From assembly GCA_910576785.1 (NCBI GenBank), contig CAJTJG010000003.1, forward strand, positions 38,408-102,407: DNA of 64,000 nucleotides, given 5' to 3'. The translations under genes were made by a program, and so were the position numbers. The notes under the pieces were generated by a model. It made no database searches. It was not told the origin of the DNA and saw only the letters and a list, made by a program, of their open reading frames with translations. This DNA is from an uncultured Duncaniella sp. GTDB lineage: Bacteria; Bacteroidota; Bacteroidia; Bacteroidales; Muribaculaceae. Positions 43,893 through 52,975 of the stretch are shown piece by piece. Position 1 is the first letter of the stretch; each line of letters opens with the position of its first letter.

Positions 43893-46217
43893 ATGAGAAC
43901 CTGTCTGAACAGTTTTCTGCTTGCCCTGACCATTGCCGGAGCCACGGCAGTGACCGCCACGGCCCAGATGCGCACCAACGCAGGTGTGCAGTATCTCCTG
44001 AGCCAGTCGGTGGATATGAGTCAGGATTTTTCCGATCTCAGCAACCACTATTTCTTCGCTGATTCGCTTGCATCCTTCGATCCCTCCACAGGTCGCGGAG
44101 GTGTGAAGTGGGTGCGTCGGCAGCTCATGCCGCGCCAGGCCTTCAACGCCAACACCTACCTCCACCAGCCGCTGCAGTCGCTCGACTTCCCCGACACGGC
44201 CTACGACAATGACCCCGTGCTCAGCTTCCGCGTTGACCCCGTCAACTCATCCACTATACGTCTGCGTCTCTACACATCGCCCGTGGAGCCGCGCGAGCTT
44301 CAGGACGATCCCATGCTTGCCGGCGAGGTGCCTGTCGACCGCGCCGCATGGACCGTCACCGAGACCGCCGGAGCCGTCACATACACATCCCCCGAGGGAT
44401 CCCTCGAGATATCGCGCCACCCCTGGCGCCTCACAGTGCGAGGCAATGACGGACGTGTCCTCACCACCACGCGCGTATGGTCCGACAACGACTCCACGCA
44501 GGTCAAGGTTGCACCTTTCAGCTTCATCAAGCGCGGTCATGACAACTCGCGTTCCATCAATCCCGTCTTCTCGCTCATGCCCGGCGAGAAGATCTACGGT
44601 TGCGGAGAGAGCCCCACAGCCCTCAACAAGGCCGGACAGAAGGTCAACCTCTTCGTCACCGACCCGCAGGGTCCCGAGACAGCCGATATGTACAAACCCA
44701 TACCCTTCTTCATGAGCTCGCGCGGCTACGGCATGTTCATGCACACCTCCGCTCCCGTCACGGCCGACTTCGGAGCCACCTATGGCGGAGCCACCAAACT
44801 CTTCATGGCCGACGAGGTCATGGACATCTTCATCATGCTCGGCGAGCCCAAGGAGATACTTAGCGAATACACTGCCCTCGTGGGGCGTCCCTCTATGCCG
44901 CCGCTTTGGAGCTTCGGCACATGGATGAGCCGTATCACATACTTCAGCGAGAAGGAGGGCCGCGAGGTGGCGTCCAAGCTCCGCGAATGCCGCATACCCT
45001 CCGACGTCATCCACTTCGACACCGGATGGTTCGGCACCGACTGGCAGTGTGACTATGCCTTCGCCGCCGACCGTTTCGACGACCCCGTCAAAATGCTCGC
45101 CGACCTCAAGAAACAAGGCTTCCACACATGCCTGTGGCAGCTTCCCTACTTCACGCCCAAAAACAAATTCTTCCCCGAACTGGTCGACAAGGGCCTCTAC
45201 GTGCGCAATGGCCGCGGTGAGCTCCCCTACGAGGATGTGGTGCTTGACTTCACCAACCCCGAGACTGTGGCATGGTATCAGGGCAAGATTGGCAACCTCC
45301 TCACCCAGGGTGTCGGAGCCATCAAGGTAGACTTCGGTGAGGGCGCCCCCCTCAACGGCCTTTACGCCAACGGCCGCAGCGGCCTCTACGAGCACAACCT
45401 CTACCCTGTGCGCTACAACCGCGCTGTGGCCGAGGTGACCTCGCGCACCAATGGTGAGAACATCATCTGGGCACGTTCCGCATGGGCCGGATCGCAGCGC
45501 TATCCCCTCCACTGGGGTGGTGACGCCGCCACCACCAACACCGGTCTGCAGGGCACTCTCCGTGCCGGCCTCTCCCTCGGCCTCAGCGGCTTCTCATTCT
45601 GGAGCCACGACATTGGCGGATTCGTCACCGACAGCCCGGAGAACCTCTACCGCCGCTGGCTCCCCTTCGGCTTCCTCACATCCCACACACGCGTTCACGG
45701 AGCACCTCCCACCGAGCCTTGGCTCTATGGCAAGGAATTCACCGACTACTTCCGCAAATGCGCCGAGCTTAAATATCAGCTCATGCCCTACGTCTACACC
45801 CAGGCGCAGGAGAGTGCCGCCAACGGCTGGCCAATGCTCCGTGCCCTCCTGCTTGAATACCCCTCCGATCCGGGCGCATGGCTCGTGGACGACCAGTACA
45901 TGTTCGGCTCCTCGATGATGGTAGCCCCCATGATGGAGGACGGCACCTCGCGCAACGTCTATATCCCCGGCAAAGAGCAGTGGATTGACTATCAGACAGG
46001 CACCGCCTACTCTCCCGGATGGAACCACATAGAGTGCGGAGAGCTACCCATCGTCATCCTCGTCAAGGACGGCACCGCGCTCCCCCACCTCCCCGTAGCG
46101 CAGTCCACTGACCGCCTCGAATGGGACAAACTCACATGGCGCACCTACCTCGCCTCCGCCCCCGCAGCCACCGGTACAGCCATCCTCCCCGACGGCCGGA
46201 AAGTGACCTACAAATAA
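43893..46217 (+). CDS. GH31 alpha-xylosidase/alpha-glucosidase
   Basis: A 774-residue exported glycoside hydrolase (signal peptide about 1-25). An N-terminal beta-sandwich (about 30-330) is followed by the GH31 barrel. The nucleophile is Asp480 in KVDFGEGAPLNG and the acid/base Asp544 in HWGGDAATT; FWSHDIGGF follows. The FGEGAP form with RSAWAGSQRYPLHW resembles alpha-xylosidases more than maltases, so xyloglucan-type substrates are likely but not certain. Stands alone, without a SusC/D pair. Palindromic elements on both sides. Confidence 0.88.
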   Translation: MRTCLNSFLLALTIAGATAVTATAQMRTNAGVQYLLSQSVDMSQDFSDLSNHYFFADSLASFDPSTGRGGVKWVRRQLMPRQAFNANTYLHQPLQSLDFPDTAYDNDPVLSFRVDPVNSSTIRLRLYTSPVEPRELQDDPMLAGEVPVDRAAWTVTETAGAVTYTSPEGSLEISRHPWRLTVRGNDGRVLTTTRVWSDNDSTQVKVAPFSFIKRGHDNSRSINPVFSLMPGEKIYGCGESPTALNKAGQKVNLFVTDPQGPETADMYKPIPFFMSSRGYGMFMHTSAPVTADFGATYGGATKLFMADEVMDIFIMLGEPKEILSEYTALVGRPSMPPLWSFGTWMSRITYFSEKEGREVASKLRECRIPSDVIHFDTGWFGTDWQCDYAFAADRFDDPVKMLADLKKQGFHTCLWQLPYFTPKNKFFPELVDKGLYVRNGRGELPYEDVVLDFTNPETVAWYQGKIGNLLTQGVGAIKVDFGEGAPLNGLYANGRSGLYEHNLYPVRYNRAVAEVTSRTNGENIIWARSAWAGSQRYPLHWGGDAATTNTGLQGTLRAGLSLGLSGFSFWSHDIGGFVTDSPENLYRRWLPFGFLTSHTRVHGAPPTEPWLYGKEFTDYFRKCAELKYQLMPYVYTQAQESAANGWPMLRALLLEYPSDPGAWLVDDQYMFGSSMMVAPMMEDGTSRNVYIPGKEQWIDYQTGTAYSPGWNHIECGELPIVILVKDGTALPHLPVAQSTDRLEWDKLTWRTYLASAPAATGTAILPDGRKVTYK

Positions 46218-46350
46218 TTGACAGAAAGAGACATCCTCATAATATAGAAGGATACATAAGGACAAAGAAAGGACAAAAGTGATAGGAGGTAATTAGTTGT
46301 CGTACAGATAATTAAAAGCTCTATCACTTCTATCCTTTCTTTGTCCTGTC
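46218..46350. repeat. Palindromic intergenic element, copy F
   Basis: Arms 46259-46285 and 46321-46347 (27 nt) pair at 25 positions. The loop carries the family motif TACAGATAATTA. Starts just after the GH31 stop. Confidence 0.8.
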
Positions 46351-46382
46351 ATATAATAAATTGGGGGGACAGCAGACAGAAG

Positions 46383-46440
46383 GGATCAGCGGACAGAATC
46401 GGTTGGTGAGGAGACAACGCACCCGCGAGAGCGGGTGTCC
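46383..46440 (+). repeat. Mosaic intergenic repeat, two modules
   Basis: GGATCAGCGGACAGAATCGG plus TTGG (46383-46406), then GCGAGAGCGGGTGTCC (46425-46440), the second with its own ACCCGC-GAGA-GCGGGT hairpin. Same modules as 39854-39900 in another order. Confidence 0.7.
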
Positions 46441-46482
46441 AGCCAATAGCGGCGGGTGTATTTATGATCATTCGTAGAACCC

Positions 46483-46585
46483 GAGTCCCGTCAGGGACGA
46501 AGTCATGTCTAACCCCGCATGCAGTGCGGGGCATAGGATACAAGAATAAAAAATGAGTCCCGTCAGGGACGACGTCGTGGAAACG
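46483..46585 (+). repeat. GAGTCCC...GGGACGA repeat pair
   Basis: Two units starting GAGTCCCGTCAGGGACGA (46483 and 46555) are separated by a CCCCGCA/TGCGGGG hairpin and an A-rich stretch. The same arrangement occurs at 61599-61695. Stem GTCCC/GGGAC inside each unit. Not a gene. Confidence 0.75.
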
Positions 46586-46635
46586 TCTAAACCATATGGC
46601 ATCGTATAACTAACACCCCGCCCGTCTGACCATCC

Positions 46636-46680
46636 AAAAAACTTCTGTTTCTTCTGTCCCCCTTCTGTCCCTTCTGTTTC
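46636..46680 (+). repeat. 45-bp pyrimidine-rich direct repeat, copy 1
   Basis: Matches 47781-47825 with two base differences (begins AAAAAACTTCTGTTTCTTCT). Lies upstream of the gene at 46796. Confidence 0.75.
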
Positions 46681-46795
46681 CTTTATTTTCGCACGAATTG
46701 TGCCTATTTTGACACAAAAATACAATTACCCTCCCCTATAAAATTTTAAAATTCCAATTATTTTGCCTTTATTTGCAAAAAATAGATACTGATCC

Positions 46796-47632
46796 ATGAA
46801 GCGTACAGCATTGATCCTTCCGGCATTGGCCATCTCGTTTCTCGCCATGGGTGAGAACTTCTTCAAGGATGGCATGGAGTGGCGCACCGAGATACACGGC
46901 ACCCACGACCCCTCGTCACCATTTGTTGAGAGTACATACTTTCTCAAGGGCGACACGGTGGTTGACGGCCTGAACGCTGTCAAGATGTACAACACACGCA
47001 ATGGAGAGACCAAACTCATCACGGTGATACGGACTGATGGTGACAAAGTGTACTTCAAGAACAACCCGATCACCTCTGTCTGGACTCTGCTCTACGACTT
47101 CGGACTCAAAGTAGGCGAGGGATGCTATGTGGGGATGATATCATCCGGATGGAACGCCACAGACCTGGATCCCTACACATCCTATGTGAAATGCACGGGA
47201 TATGGCGAGCTCGAAGGACGTTCTACAATACTCCTCGAAGAATACAGCACCGACCTCTGCGAAGGCATAAGCGCAAAAGGTACATGGCTCAACGGCATCG
47301 GCTCCCCAAGAGGTGTGACGTTCAGCAATGGTTTCGACATCGACGGCGTTGGATCACGGCTCATCGAGGCCTCGCTTGGCGGGGACATCCTCTACAAGAG
47401 CGGACTCGCCGGCATACAGGCCGTGGAGGCATTCCGCAAAATATCGGCAAGAACCGAAGGACTTGACCTCTATGTCAGTGGATCGGACGACCCCGTGATG
47501 ATCCACACCACTGACGGACGACTTGTGAAACGCATCCGTACCGCCGCCGGCCAACCCATACGCCTCCCCTCTGCCGGAGTATACATCATCACCGTCAGCG
47601 GCCACAGCTTCAAACTCGCCACCACCGACTGA
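46796..47632 (+). CDS. Secreted protein with type-IX-like C-terminal domain
   Basis: A 278-residue protein with a signal peptide (MKRTALILPALAISFLAMG). Residues 20-200 are beta-rich (WRTEIHGTHDPSSPFVESTY, FLKGDTVVDGLNAVKMYNTR). The C-terminal 75 residues (LDLYVSGSDDPVMIHTTDGR, then VKRI, then AGVYIITVSG) match the pattern of type A sorting domains of the type IX system. No catalytic motif seen. Flanked by palindromic elements and by both copies of a 45-bp direct repeat. Function unknown. Confidence 0.7.
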   Translation: MKRTALILPALAISFLAMGENFFKDGMEWRTEIHGTHDPSSPFVESTYFLKGDTVVDGLNAVKMYNTRNGETKLITVIRTDGDKVYFKNNPITSVWTLLYDFGLKVGEGCYVGMISSGWNATDLDPYTSYVKCTGYGELEGRSTILLEEYSTDLCEGISAKGTWLNGIGSPRGVTFSNGFDIDGVGSRLIEASLGGDILYKSGLAGIQAVEAFRKISARTEGLDLYVSGSDDPVMIHTTDGRLVKRIRTAAGQPIRLPSAGVYIITVSGHSFKLATTD

Positions 47633-47635
47633 AAC

Positions 47636-47768
47636 ATTATATAGAAAAATAAAGAAGTACGAATAAGGGACAAAAGTGACAGGAGAAATTAATTGTCATA
47701 CAGATAATTACACTTCTGTTACTTTTGTCCCTTATTCGTCCTCTTGTATTCTTCTATATATTGCTATA
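47636..47768. repeat. Palindromic intergenic element, copy G
   Basis: Arms 47659-47682 and 47716-47739 (24 nt) pair with one mismatch; the weaker outer parts also pair. The loop reads ATACAGATAATTA. Between convergent genes. Confidence 0.85.
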
Positions 47769-47780
47769 TATTGACGAAAT

Positions 47781-47825
47781 AAAAAACTTCTGTTTCTTCT
47801 GTCCCCCTTCTGTTCCTTTTGTTTC
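47781..47825 (+). repeat. 45-bp pyrimidine-rich direct repeat, copy 2
   Basis: Second copy of the repeat at 46636-46680, just before the stop of the minus-strand lipoprotein gene. Confidence 0.75.
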
Positions 47826-47831
47826 TAAAAA

Positions 47832-48764
47832 TCAAATACGGAACCGTTTCAGCAGCCCGTCCTCGAAGAGCAGGTACACACCGTTCTCATAGAGCCATGC
47901 CTCGCGCAGGTAGCTTTGCGTGGCGCCGCGTTCCACCTCCTTGGGCGCACCGAGGGCCAGACGGCACTCCTCGCGCGTCATACCCTCGGCGATGGCTCCG
48001 CGGGTTATAAGCTCCCAGAACTCCGGCGATGTGGACTGATAGCGCTTGCGCGGATCATTGAACGAGAAGATAGTAGGGAATGTGCGTGGTGCCGCACCCT
48101 TCCCTCCGGGATGGAAAAAGATGCGTCCCGACAGCCCCTGTTCATCTCTGAACGAAGCCTTGAGGGGATAGTGGGCATTGCCGGCGGTGACGGAGTCCAC
48201 ATGCACGCGCACGAACTTTCTACCGCCATCCATCGGCTCATCGCGGTCATCGCGCCACGGCAGGGTGAGGATATAATAATCCTTCCCCTCCATGGCAGCG
48301 GCAGCTGCGCTTACTACCGACTCCTGGATGGTGAAAGGTATGCTCAGCGACCGTGCCGCCAGCAGGTCATCGGCAGGGCGGTTGATGCGGTACACCAGCT
48401 CGGTCCCGTCCTGACCTCTGAACATCAGATCGGTCACACCCGTACCCATTGGCGACGAAGCCTCCATCATCCCTGCATATGTGATCACCGACCCCTCGGC
48501 CGGATTCATGCCCGAAGCTGTTGAGCCGAAGATGAGCGATATGCGTGGATCAGTGACCGTGAAACGTTTGCCGGGACGCCATTCGCCCAGCGGCTCGTCA
48601 GCCACATGCGCCAGAAACGTATCCTCGGCCGTCACCGGCTCGCGCTCGCGGCGCACATCGGAGGCGGTCACCTTGGGAGTGGACTCCACCCCCGTGAAGA
48701 AGCACCCCTGAAGCAGTAGTAGCATCAGGAGTGCCGGGAGTGTTGATATTACAGGTCTTTTCAA
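47832..48764 (-). CDS. Lipoprotein with BamE/SmpA-like C-terminus
   Basis: A 310-residue protein with a lipobox (LLLLQGC, Cys at about 21). Residues 60-245 are beta-rich and unrecognised. The last 65 residues (ITRGAIAEGMTREECRLALG, APKEVERG, AWLYENGVYLLFEDG) follow the BamE/SmpA pattern of a helix pair and a three-stranded sheet. Probably an outer-membrane-facing lipoprotein. The start overlaps the prolyl oligopeptidase stop (ATGA), so it is translationally coupled as the last gene of the unit. Confidence 0.75.
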   Translation of the reverse strand: MKRPVISTLPALLMLLLLQGCFFTGVESTPKVTASDVRREREPVTAEDTFLAHVADEPLGEWRPGKRFTVTDPRISLIFGSTASGMNPAEGSVITYAGMMEASSPMGTGVTDLMFRGQDGTELVYRINRPADDLLAARSLSIPFTIQESVVSAAAAAMEGKDYYILTLPWRDDRDEPMDGGRKFVRVHVDSVTAGNAHYPLKASFRDEQGLSGRIFFHPGGKGAAPRTFPTIFSFNDPRKRYQSTSPEFWELITRGAIAEGMTREECRLALGAPKEVERGATQSYLREAWLYENGVYLLFEDGLLKRFRI

Positions 48765-50899
48765 TGCTTGGGGGTCATGCCGAGATTATGGAACATGAAG
48801 GAGTAGATATCGGCATACTCGTCGATTACCTTTGAGATGGGCTTGCCGGCGCCGTGTCCGGCCTTCGAGTCGATGCGTATCAGCTTGGGAGCGTCGCCGG
48901 TATCGGCGGCCTGGAGCGCTGCCGCATACTTGAACGAGTGGGCCGGCACCACACGGTCGTCATGATCGGCCGTGGTCACCATGATGGCGGGATAGTCCTT
49001 GCCGCTCTTGCCAACATTGTGCAGCGGGGAGTAACCAAGAAGATACTCGGCCATCTCGGGCGAGTCGGCCGATGTGCCGTAGTCCGACGCCCAGTTCCAC
49101 CCGATGGTGAAGAGGTGATAACGCATCATGTCCATCACACCCACACGCGGGAACGCCACCTTGAAGAGCTCGGGGCGCATGTTGGCCACTGCGCCCACAA
49201 GCAGACCTCCGTTGCTGCCACCCTCTATGGTGATCTTCTCCGGGTTGGTCCACCCCTGGTCTATGAGATATTCGGCGGCGGCGATGAAGTCGTTGAACAC
49301 ATTGAGCTTGTTCATCTTCGTGCCGGCCTGATGCCACTCCTCGCCATACTCCGATCCGCCGCGCAGATTGGCCTGGGCGTAGATCACGTCATTCTCCAGA
49401 AGTAACAGACGGTTGGCCGAGAAGCCGGGAGTGAGCGATACGTTGAAACCGCCGTAGCCGTAGAGGTACACGGGGTTGTTGCCGTCACGCTTGAGCCCCT
49501 TCCTGTAGGTGAGGAACATGGGTATCTTCGTGCCGTCCTTCGAGGGATAGAACACCTGCTCGGTGACGAACTCGTCCAGATCCACACCATCGATCTTGGT
49601 CTCATACATCAGCTCGCTCTTGCCGGTGGCGGCATCGTAGCGGTAGATGGTGGACGGGGATGTGAACGATGTGAAGGAGTAGAACACATCCTCAGGGTGC
49701 TTGCGGTCGGTGGATATGCCGAGGGTGCCGTAGCCGGGGAGCTCGAGGTCAGAGAGTTTCTTGCCGTCGAGCGAGTGGATGCTCACCTGCTCGGCTGCGT
49801 CCTTCTCCCAGTAGGCGAACAGCTTGTCGCCCGAGAAGGATGCGCCTGTCAGCACACCCTCCCCCTCGGGGATGATCTCCACCCAGTTCTCCGGAGCGGG
49901 ATTCTCCACGGGGGCGGCCACGATGCGGTTCTTGGGAGCGCCATACGAGGTGTAGAGATATATCTTGCCGTCTATCACATCGATAGGAGCCACGGTGTAG
50001 TCCTGTCCGCCGAAGATGGTCACCCACTCGTTCCCCTTCTGCATGCGGAGTTCATTGCCCACACCCTGTCCGCCTATGGAGATGAAGAGATGGGGCTCGC
50101 TCTCTGTGAGCATGGCCGAGTGGAAGTGCAGCGGGTGCTCCTTGTCCTCGAACACCACCTTGTCCTGGCTCTGGGGTGTGCCCACGCGGTGATACATCAC
50201 CCGGTGGTTCTCGTTGGCGTTGGAGTACTCCTTGCCGGCCTCGGGGGTGGGATAGGCGCTGTAGTAGAAACCCTTGCTCTCCGGATCCCAGTCGGCGCCG
50301 GTGAACTTGGCCCACTCTATGTGGTCGGGCAGGAGTTTGCCGGTGGCAGAGTCGAGCAGATAGATCTCGGTCCAGTCCGATCCGCTGCGCGATATGGTGT
50401 AGGCCATGTAGCGGCCATCCTTCGACTGCGATGTGCCGGTGAGGGCTACGGTGCCGTCATCGCTGAGGGTATTGGGGTCGAGGAACACCTCGCTGTCAGT
50501 GCCCTGAGGATCGGAGGCGCGGTAGAGCACCGACTGGTTCTTCAGTCCGTCATTCTCGTAGTAGTAATACTTGCCGTCGTTGCCGCGCGAGGGGAGTCCG
50601 CGCTTCACATAATTGTTCATGTCGGTGAGACGGTCGGAGATGCCTCCGCGGAACGGTATCTTGTCCAGATACTCGCGGGTCACCTTGTTCTCGGCCTCCA
50701 CCCATGCGAGTGTGGCTGCGGCGGTGTCGTTCTCGAGCGGACGGTAGATGTCATTGACCGTCATGCCGAAGATGGTGTCGACGGTGCCGTCCTGCGGAGC
50801 CTCGGGATAGCTGATGCTTCCGGAATTGCCGGATGTTGATGTGGAGCATGATGATGCTGCCATGGCTGCGATGAATGATAGGTAAATGGATTTTTTCAT
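48761..50899 (-). CDS. Prolyl oligopeptidase family serine peptidase
   Basis: A 712-residue S9A peptidase with a lipoprotein-type signal (MKKSIYLSFIAAMAASSC). A beta-propeller domain (about 80-450) is followed by an alpha/beta hydrolase domain. The triad is Ser562 in GGSNGGLLVG, an Asp in TTADHDDRVVPAHS (647/648), and His682 in SKAGHGAGKP. Cleaves proline-containing peptides in the periplasm or at the surface. ATGA overlaps both the S41 gene upstream and the lipoprotein gene downstream. Confidence 0.94.
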   Translation of the reverse strand: MKKSIYLSFIAAMAASSCSTSTSGNSGSISYPEAPQDGTVDTIFGMTVNDIYRPLENDTAAATLAWVEAENKVTREYLDKIPFRGGISDRLTDMNNYVKRGLPSRGNDGKYYYYENDGLKNQSVLYRASDPQGTDSEVFLDPNTLSDDGTVALTGTSQSKDGRYMAYTISRSGSDWTEIYLLDSATGKLLPDHIEWAKFTGADWDPESKGFYYSAYPTPEAGKEYSNANENHRVMYHRVGTPQSQDKVVFEDKEHPLHFHSAMLTESEPHLFISIGGQGVGNELRMQKGNEWVTIFGGQDYTVAPIDVIDGKIYLYTSYGAPKNRIVAAPVENPAPENWVEIIPEGEGVLTGASFSGDKLFAYWEKDAAEQVSIHSLDGKKLSDLELPGYGTLGISTDRKHPEDVFYSFTSFTSPSTIYRYDAATGKSELMYETKIDGVDLDEFVTEQVFYPSKDGTKIPMFLTYRKGLKRDGNNPVYLYGYGGFNVSLTPGFSANRLLLLENDVIYAQANLRGGSEYGEEWHQAGTKMNKLNVFNDFIAAAEYLIDQGWTNPEKITIEGGSNGGLLVGAVANMRPELFKVAFPRVGVMDMMRYHLFTIGWNWASDYGTSADSPEMAEYLLGYSPLHNVGKSGKDYPAIMVTTADHDDRVVPAHSFKYAAALQAADTGDAPKLIRIDSKAGHGAGKPISKVIDEYADIYSFMFHNLGMTPKH

Positions 50900-52509
50900 T
50901 TTGCCTGTGGTTTGGATAGGTAGCTGTCATATACCGCCGGATCGGTGATGATCTCCACGGCGTTAGTGAATATGGGGTTGAGAGGATTGACTATGCGGTA
51001 GTACATCTCCTGTTCGAACAGATCGCGTCCTATCAGCCCCTTGAGTATGGTCTTGAGAAATTCGGCCGAGGTGTTGTAACCCTCCTCGTCATATTCCACT
51101 CCCTCCTTCACTCCGAGATCTATCAGGCCCTGCATGAGTTCGGGTGTCACCTCGAAGTCGCTAATGAACTTGCCGCTGTCGCGCCATGCTTTCTTGAGCG
51201 CGTCGCGATTGGTGTCCACATAGTTCACGGCAAAGCTGTTGGGCACGCCCTTTGCCACGAGGTCACGGTAGTAGGTGGAGTAGAATGTCGTGTCGATGGC
51301 CACGAAGCGGTCGGGCATGATGCCGCCTCCGCCGTAGACGGGGCGTCCGAGCCTCACGGTGTGGTAGAGGAGCGAGTCGGCGAAGTGGATGCTGTCGGCG
51401 CTCGAGAATTCGCCCGAGTTCATACGGTCAAGCATGTCGCGGCGGTACTCATCCTCATCACCCGGAGTGTATGGCTTCTGTATGCAGCGTCCTGAGGGGG
51501 TGTGGTAGCGCGACACGGTGAGGCGTATCATGGAGCCGTCCGGGAAGGGGAAGGGTCGTTGCACGAGTCCTTTGCCGAATGTGCGGCGCCCCACGATCAC
51601 TCCACGGTCATTGTCCTGTATGGCTCCGCTGAGGATCTCGCTTGCCGATGCCGAGTATTGGTTCACCATCACCACTACGCGCCCGTCGGTGAAATTGCCG
51701 TCCTTCTCGGCCTCATAGCGGGTGGACCCGTTTTTGGGCGAGTCGGTGTAGACCAGCAGATCCCCCTTGCGCAGAAACATGTTGGCCAGTTCGGTGGCCG
51801 GACGCAGGTAGCCGCCGCCATTGTCATCGAGGTCTATGATGAGATGTCGCATCCCCTGTTTGCGCAGGCGCTTCATGGCGTCGCGGAATTCGTCGGTGGT
51901 GGTCCCGGCGAAGCGGCTTATGCTGATGATGCCCACCGAGTCGTTCACCATATAGGAGGCATCGATGCTGTGGATGGGTATCTCGTCGCGAACCACTCTG
52001 AACTCCAGTATCTCCGGGCTGCGGCCGCGTTTCACCTTGAGGTTGGCCACCGACCCGCGCGGTCCGCGCAGCACCTTGAGGATATCCGAGTTCTTGTTTC
52101 CTACGCCCGATATCACTGTGTCGTTGCACGATATGATGCGGTCGCCGGGGAGCACGCCCAGTTTCTCGGACGGCCCGCCGGATATGGCCTCGACTACATA
52201 TACTGTGTCCTTGACCATCTGAAACCGTATGCCTATGCCCGAGAAGTTGCCTTCGAGAGGCTCGGTGAGTTCCTTGGTCTCCTCGGGATCCGAATAGGTG
52301 GAGTGGGGGTCGAGTGTCTTGAGCATGGCCACTATGGCCTCGCGCACCACCTCGGCGGTGTCGATATCCTCCACATAGTAGTTGGCTATGATCTGCTCGG
52401 CAAACATGAGCTTGCGCTCCGGCGTGAGTTGCACCTGGCCCACCGTAGCGAGGCCGCACAGCATAAGCATGGCCGGCAGAAGTATATGTCTTGTCATGTA
52501 TTGTTTCAT
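50896..52509 (-). CDS. S41 family C-terminal processing peptidase (second copy)
   Basis: A 537-residue periplasmic protease. A signal peptide (MKQYMTRHILLPAMLMLCGL; an ATG four codons in is also possible) precedes the PDZ domain (FSGIGIRFQMVKDTVYVVEA, LGVLPGDRIISCND). The catalytic Ser is in QYSASASEILSGAIQ and the Lys in TFGKGLVQRPF. It follows coaD by 15 bp in the parE-coaD-S41 order, which I recall as common in Bacteroidales. Only partly similar to the S41 gene at 33.7 kb. Confidence 0.93.
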   Translation of the reverse strand: MKQYMTRHILLPAMLMLCGLATVGQVQLTPERKLMFAEQIIANYYVEDIDTAEVVREAIVAMLKTLDPHSTYSDPEETKELTEPLEGNFSGIGIRFQMVKDTVYVVEAISGGPSEKLGVLPGDRIISCNDTVISGVGNKNSDILKVLRGPRGSVANLKVKRGRSPEILEFRVVRDEIPIHSIDASYMVNDSVGIISISRFAGTTTDEFRDAMKRLRKQGMRHLIIDLDDNGGGYLRPATELANMFLRKGDLLVYTDSPKNGSTRYEAEKDGNFTDGRVVVMVNQYSASASEILSGAIQDNDRGVIVGRRTFGKGLVQRPFPFPDGSMIRLTVSRYHTPSGRCIQKPYTPGDEDEYRRDMLDRMNSGEFSSADSIHFADSLLYHTVRLGRPVYGGGGIMPDRFVAIDTTFYSTYYRDLVAKGVPNSFAVNYVDTNRDALKKAWRDSGKFISDFEVTPELMQGLIDLGVKEGVEYDEEGYNTSAEFLKTILKGLIGRDLFEQEMYYRIVNPLNPIFTNAVEIITDPAVYDSYLSKPQAK

Positions 52510-52524
52510 AATGGATAAAAATTG

Positions 52525-52968
52525 TCAGTCAGGTATATAGGCTGTGATGTCGTGACCGTGCGAGGCCAGCTCGCGCACCATGCTCGACGATACGAACGAG
52601 AGTTCGGGAGTGGTGAACAGCACCACAGTGTCTATCCCCGATATGCTGCGGTTGATGTCGGCGAGATTGCGCTCATACTCGAAGTCGGCCACCGAGCGCA
52701 CCCCGCGCACCATCCACCCGGCGCCGTGCGTGCGGCACGCATCCACCGTCAGCCCGTTGTAGGCTGCCACCTCCACGCGCGGATCATCGGCATAGAGGCG
52801 CCTTATGGTATCCATGCGCCCGTCTATACTCTCGGCCGAGCATTTGTTAGGGTTGTAACCTATGGCTATGATCACACGGTCAAAGAGCCCCAGCGCACGC
52901 TCCACTATGGAAGCATGGCCGGTGGTAAACGGATCGAATGTGCCTGGGAAGAGGGCTGTGCGTGTCAT
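52525..52968 (-). CDS. coaD: Phosphopantetheine adenylyltransferase
   Basis: A 147-residue enzyme making dephospho-CoA. FPGTFDPFTTGHASIVERAL is the nucleotidyltransferase motif (T/HxGH form TGH), and SFVSSSMVRELASHG the ISSTxxR-type motif. The ATG at 52968 gives normal length; a longer frame adds 17 residues overlapping parE. 7 bp after the parE stop. Confidence 0.95.
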   Translation of the reverse strand: MTRTALFPGTFDPFTTGHASIVERALGLFDRVIIAIGYNPNKCSAESIDGRMDTIRRLYADDPRVEVAAYNGLTVDACRTHGAGWMVRGVRSVADFEYERNLADINRSISGIDTVVLFTTPELSFVSSSMVRELASHGHDITAYIPD

Positions 52969-52975
52969 GTGTCGG

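Noticed and set aside
44247..45512. 421-codon minus-strand ORF opposite the GH31 gene
   Set aside because: Shadow frame; the GH31 frame has intact catalytic motifs.
46483..46585. CRISPR array suggested by the spaced GAGTCCC repeats
   Set aside because: Only two units, with an internal hairpin and no further units or cas genes.
33654..52509. Two S41 peptidase genes as a recent duplication
   Set aside because: The proteins differ through most of their length and sit in different conserved contexts; they look like old paralogues.
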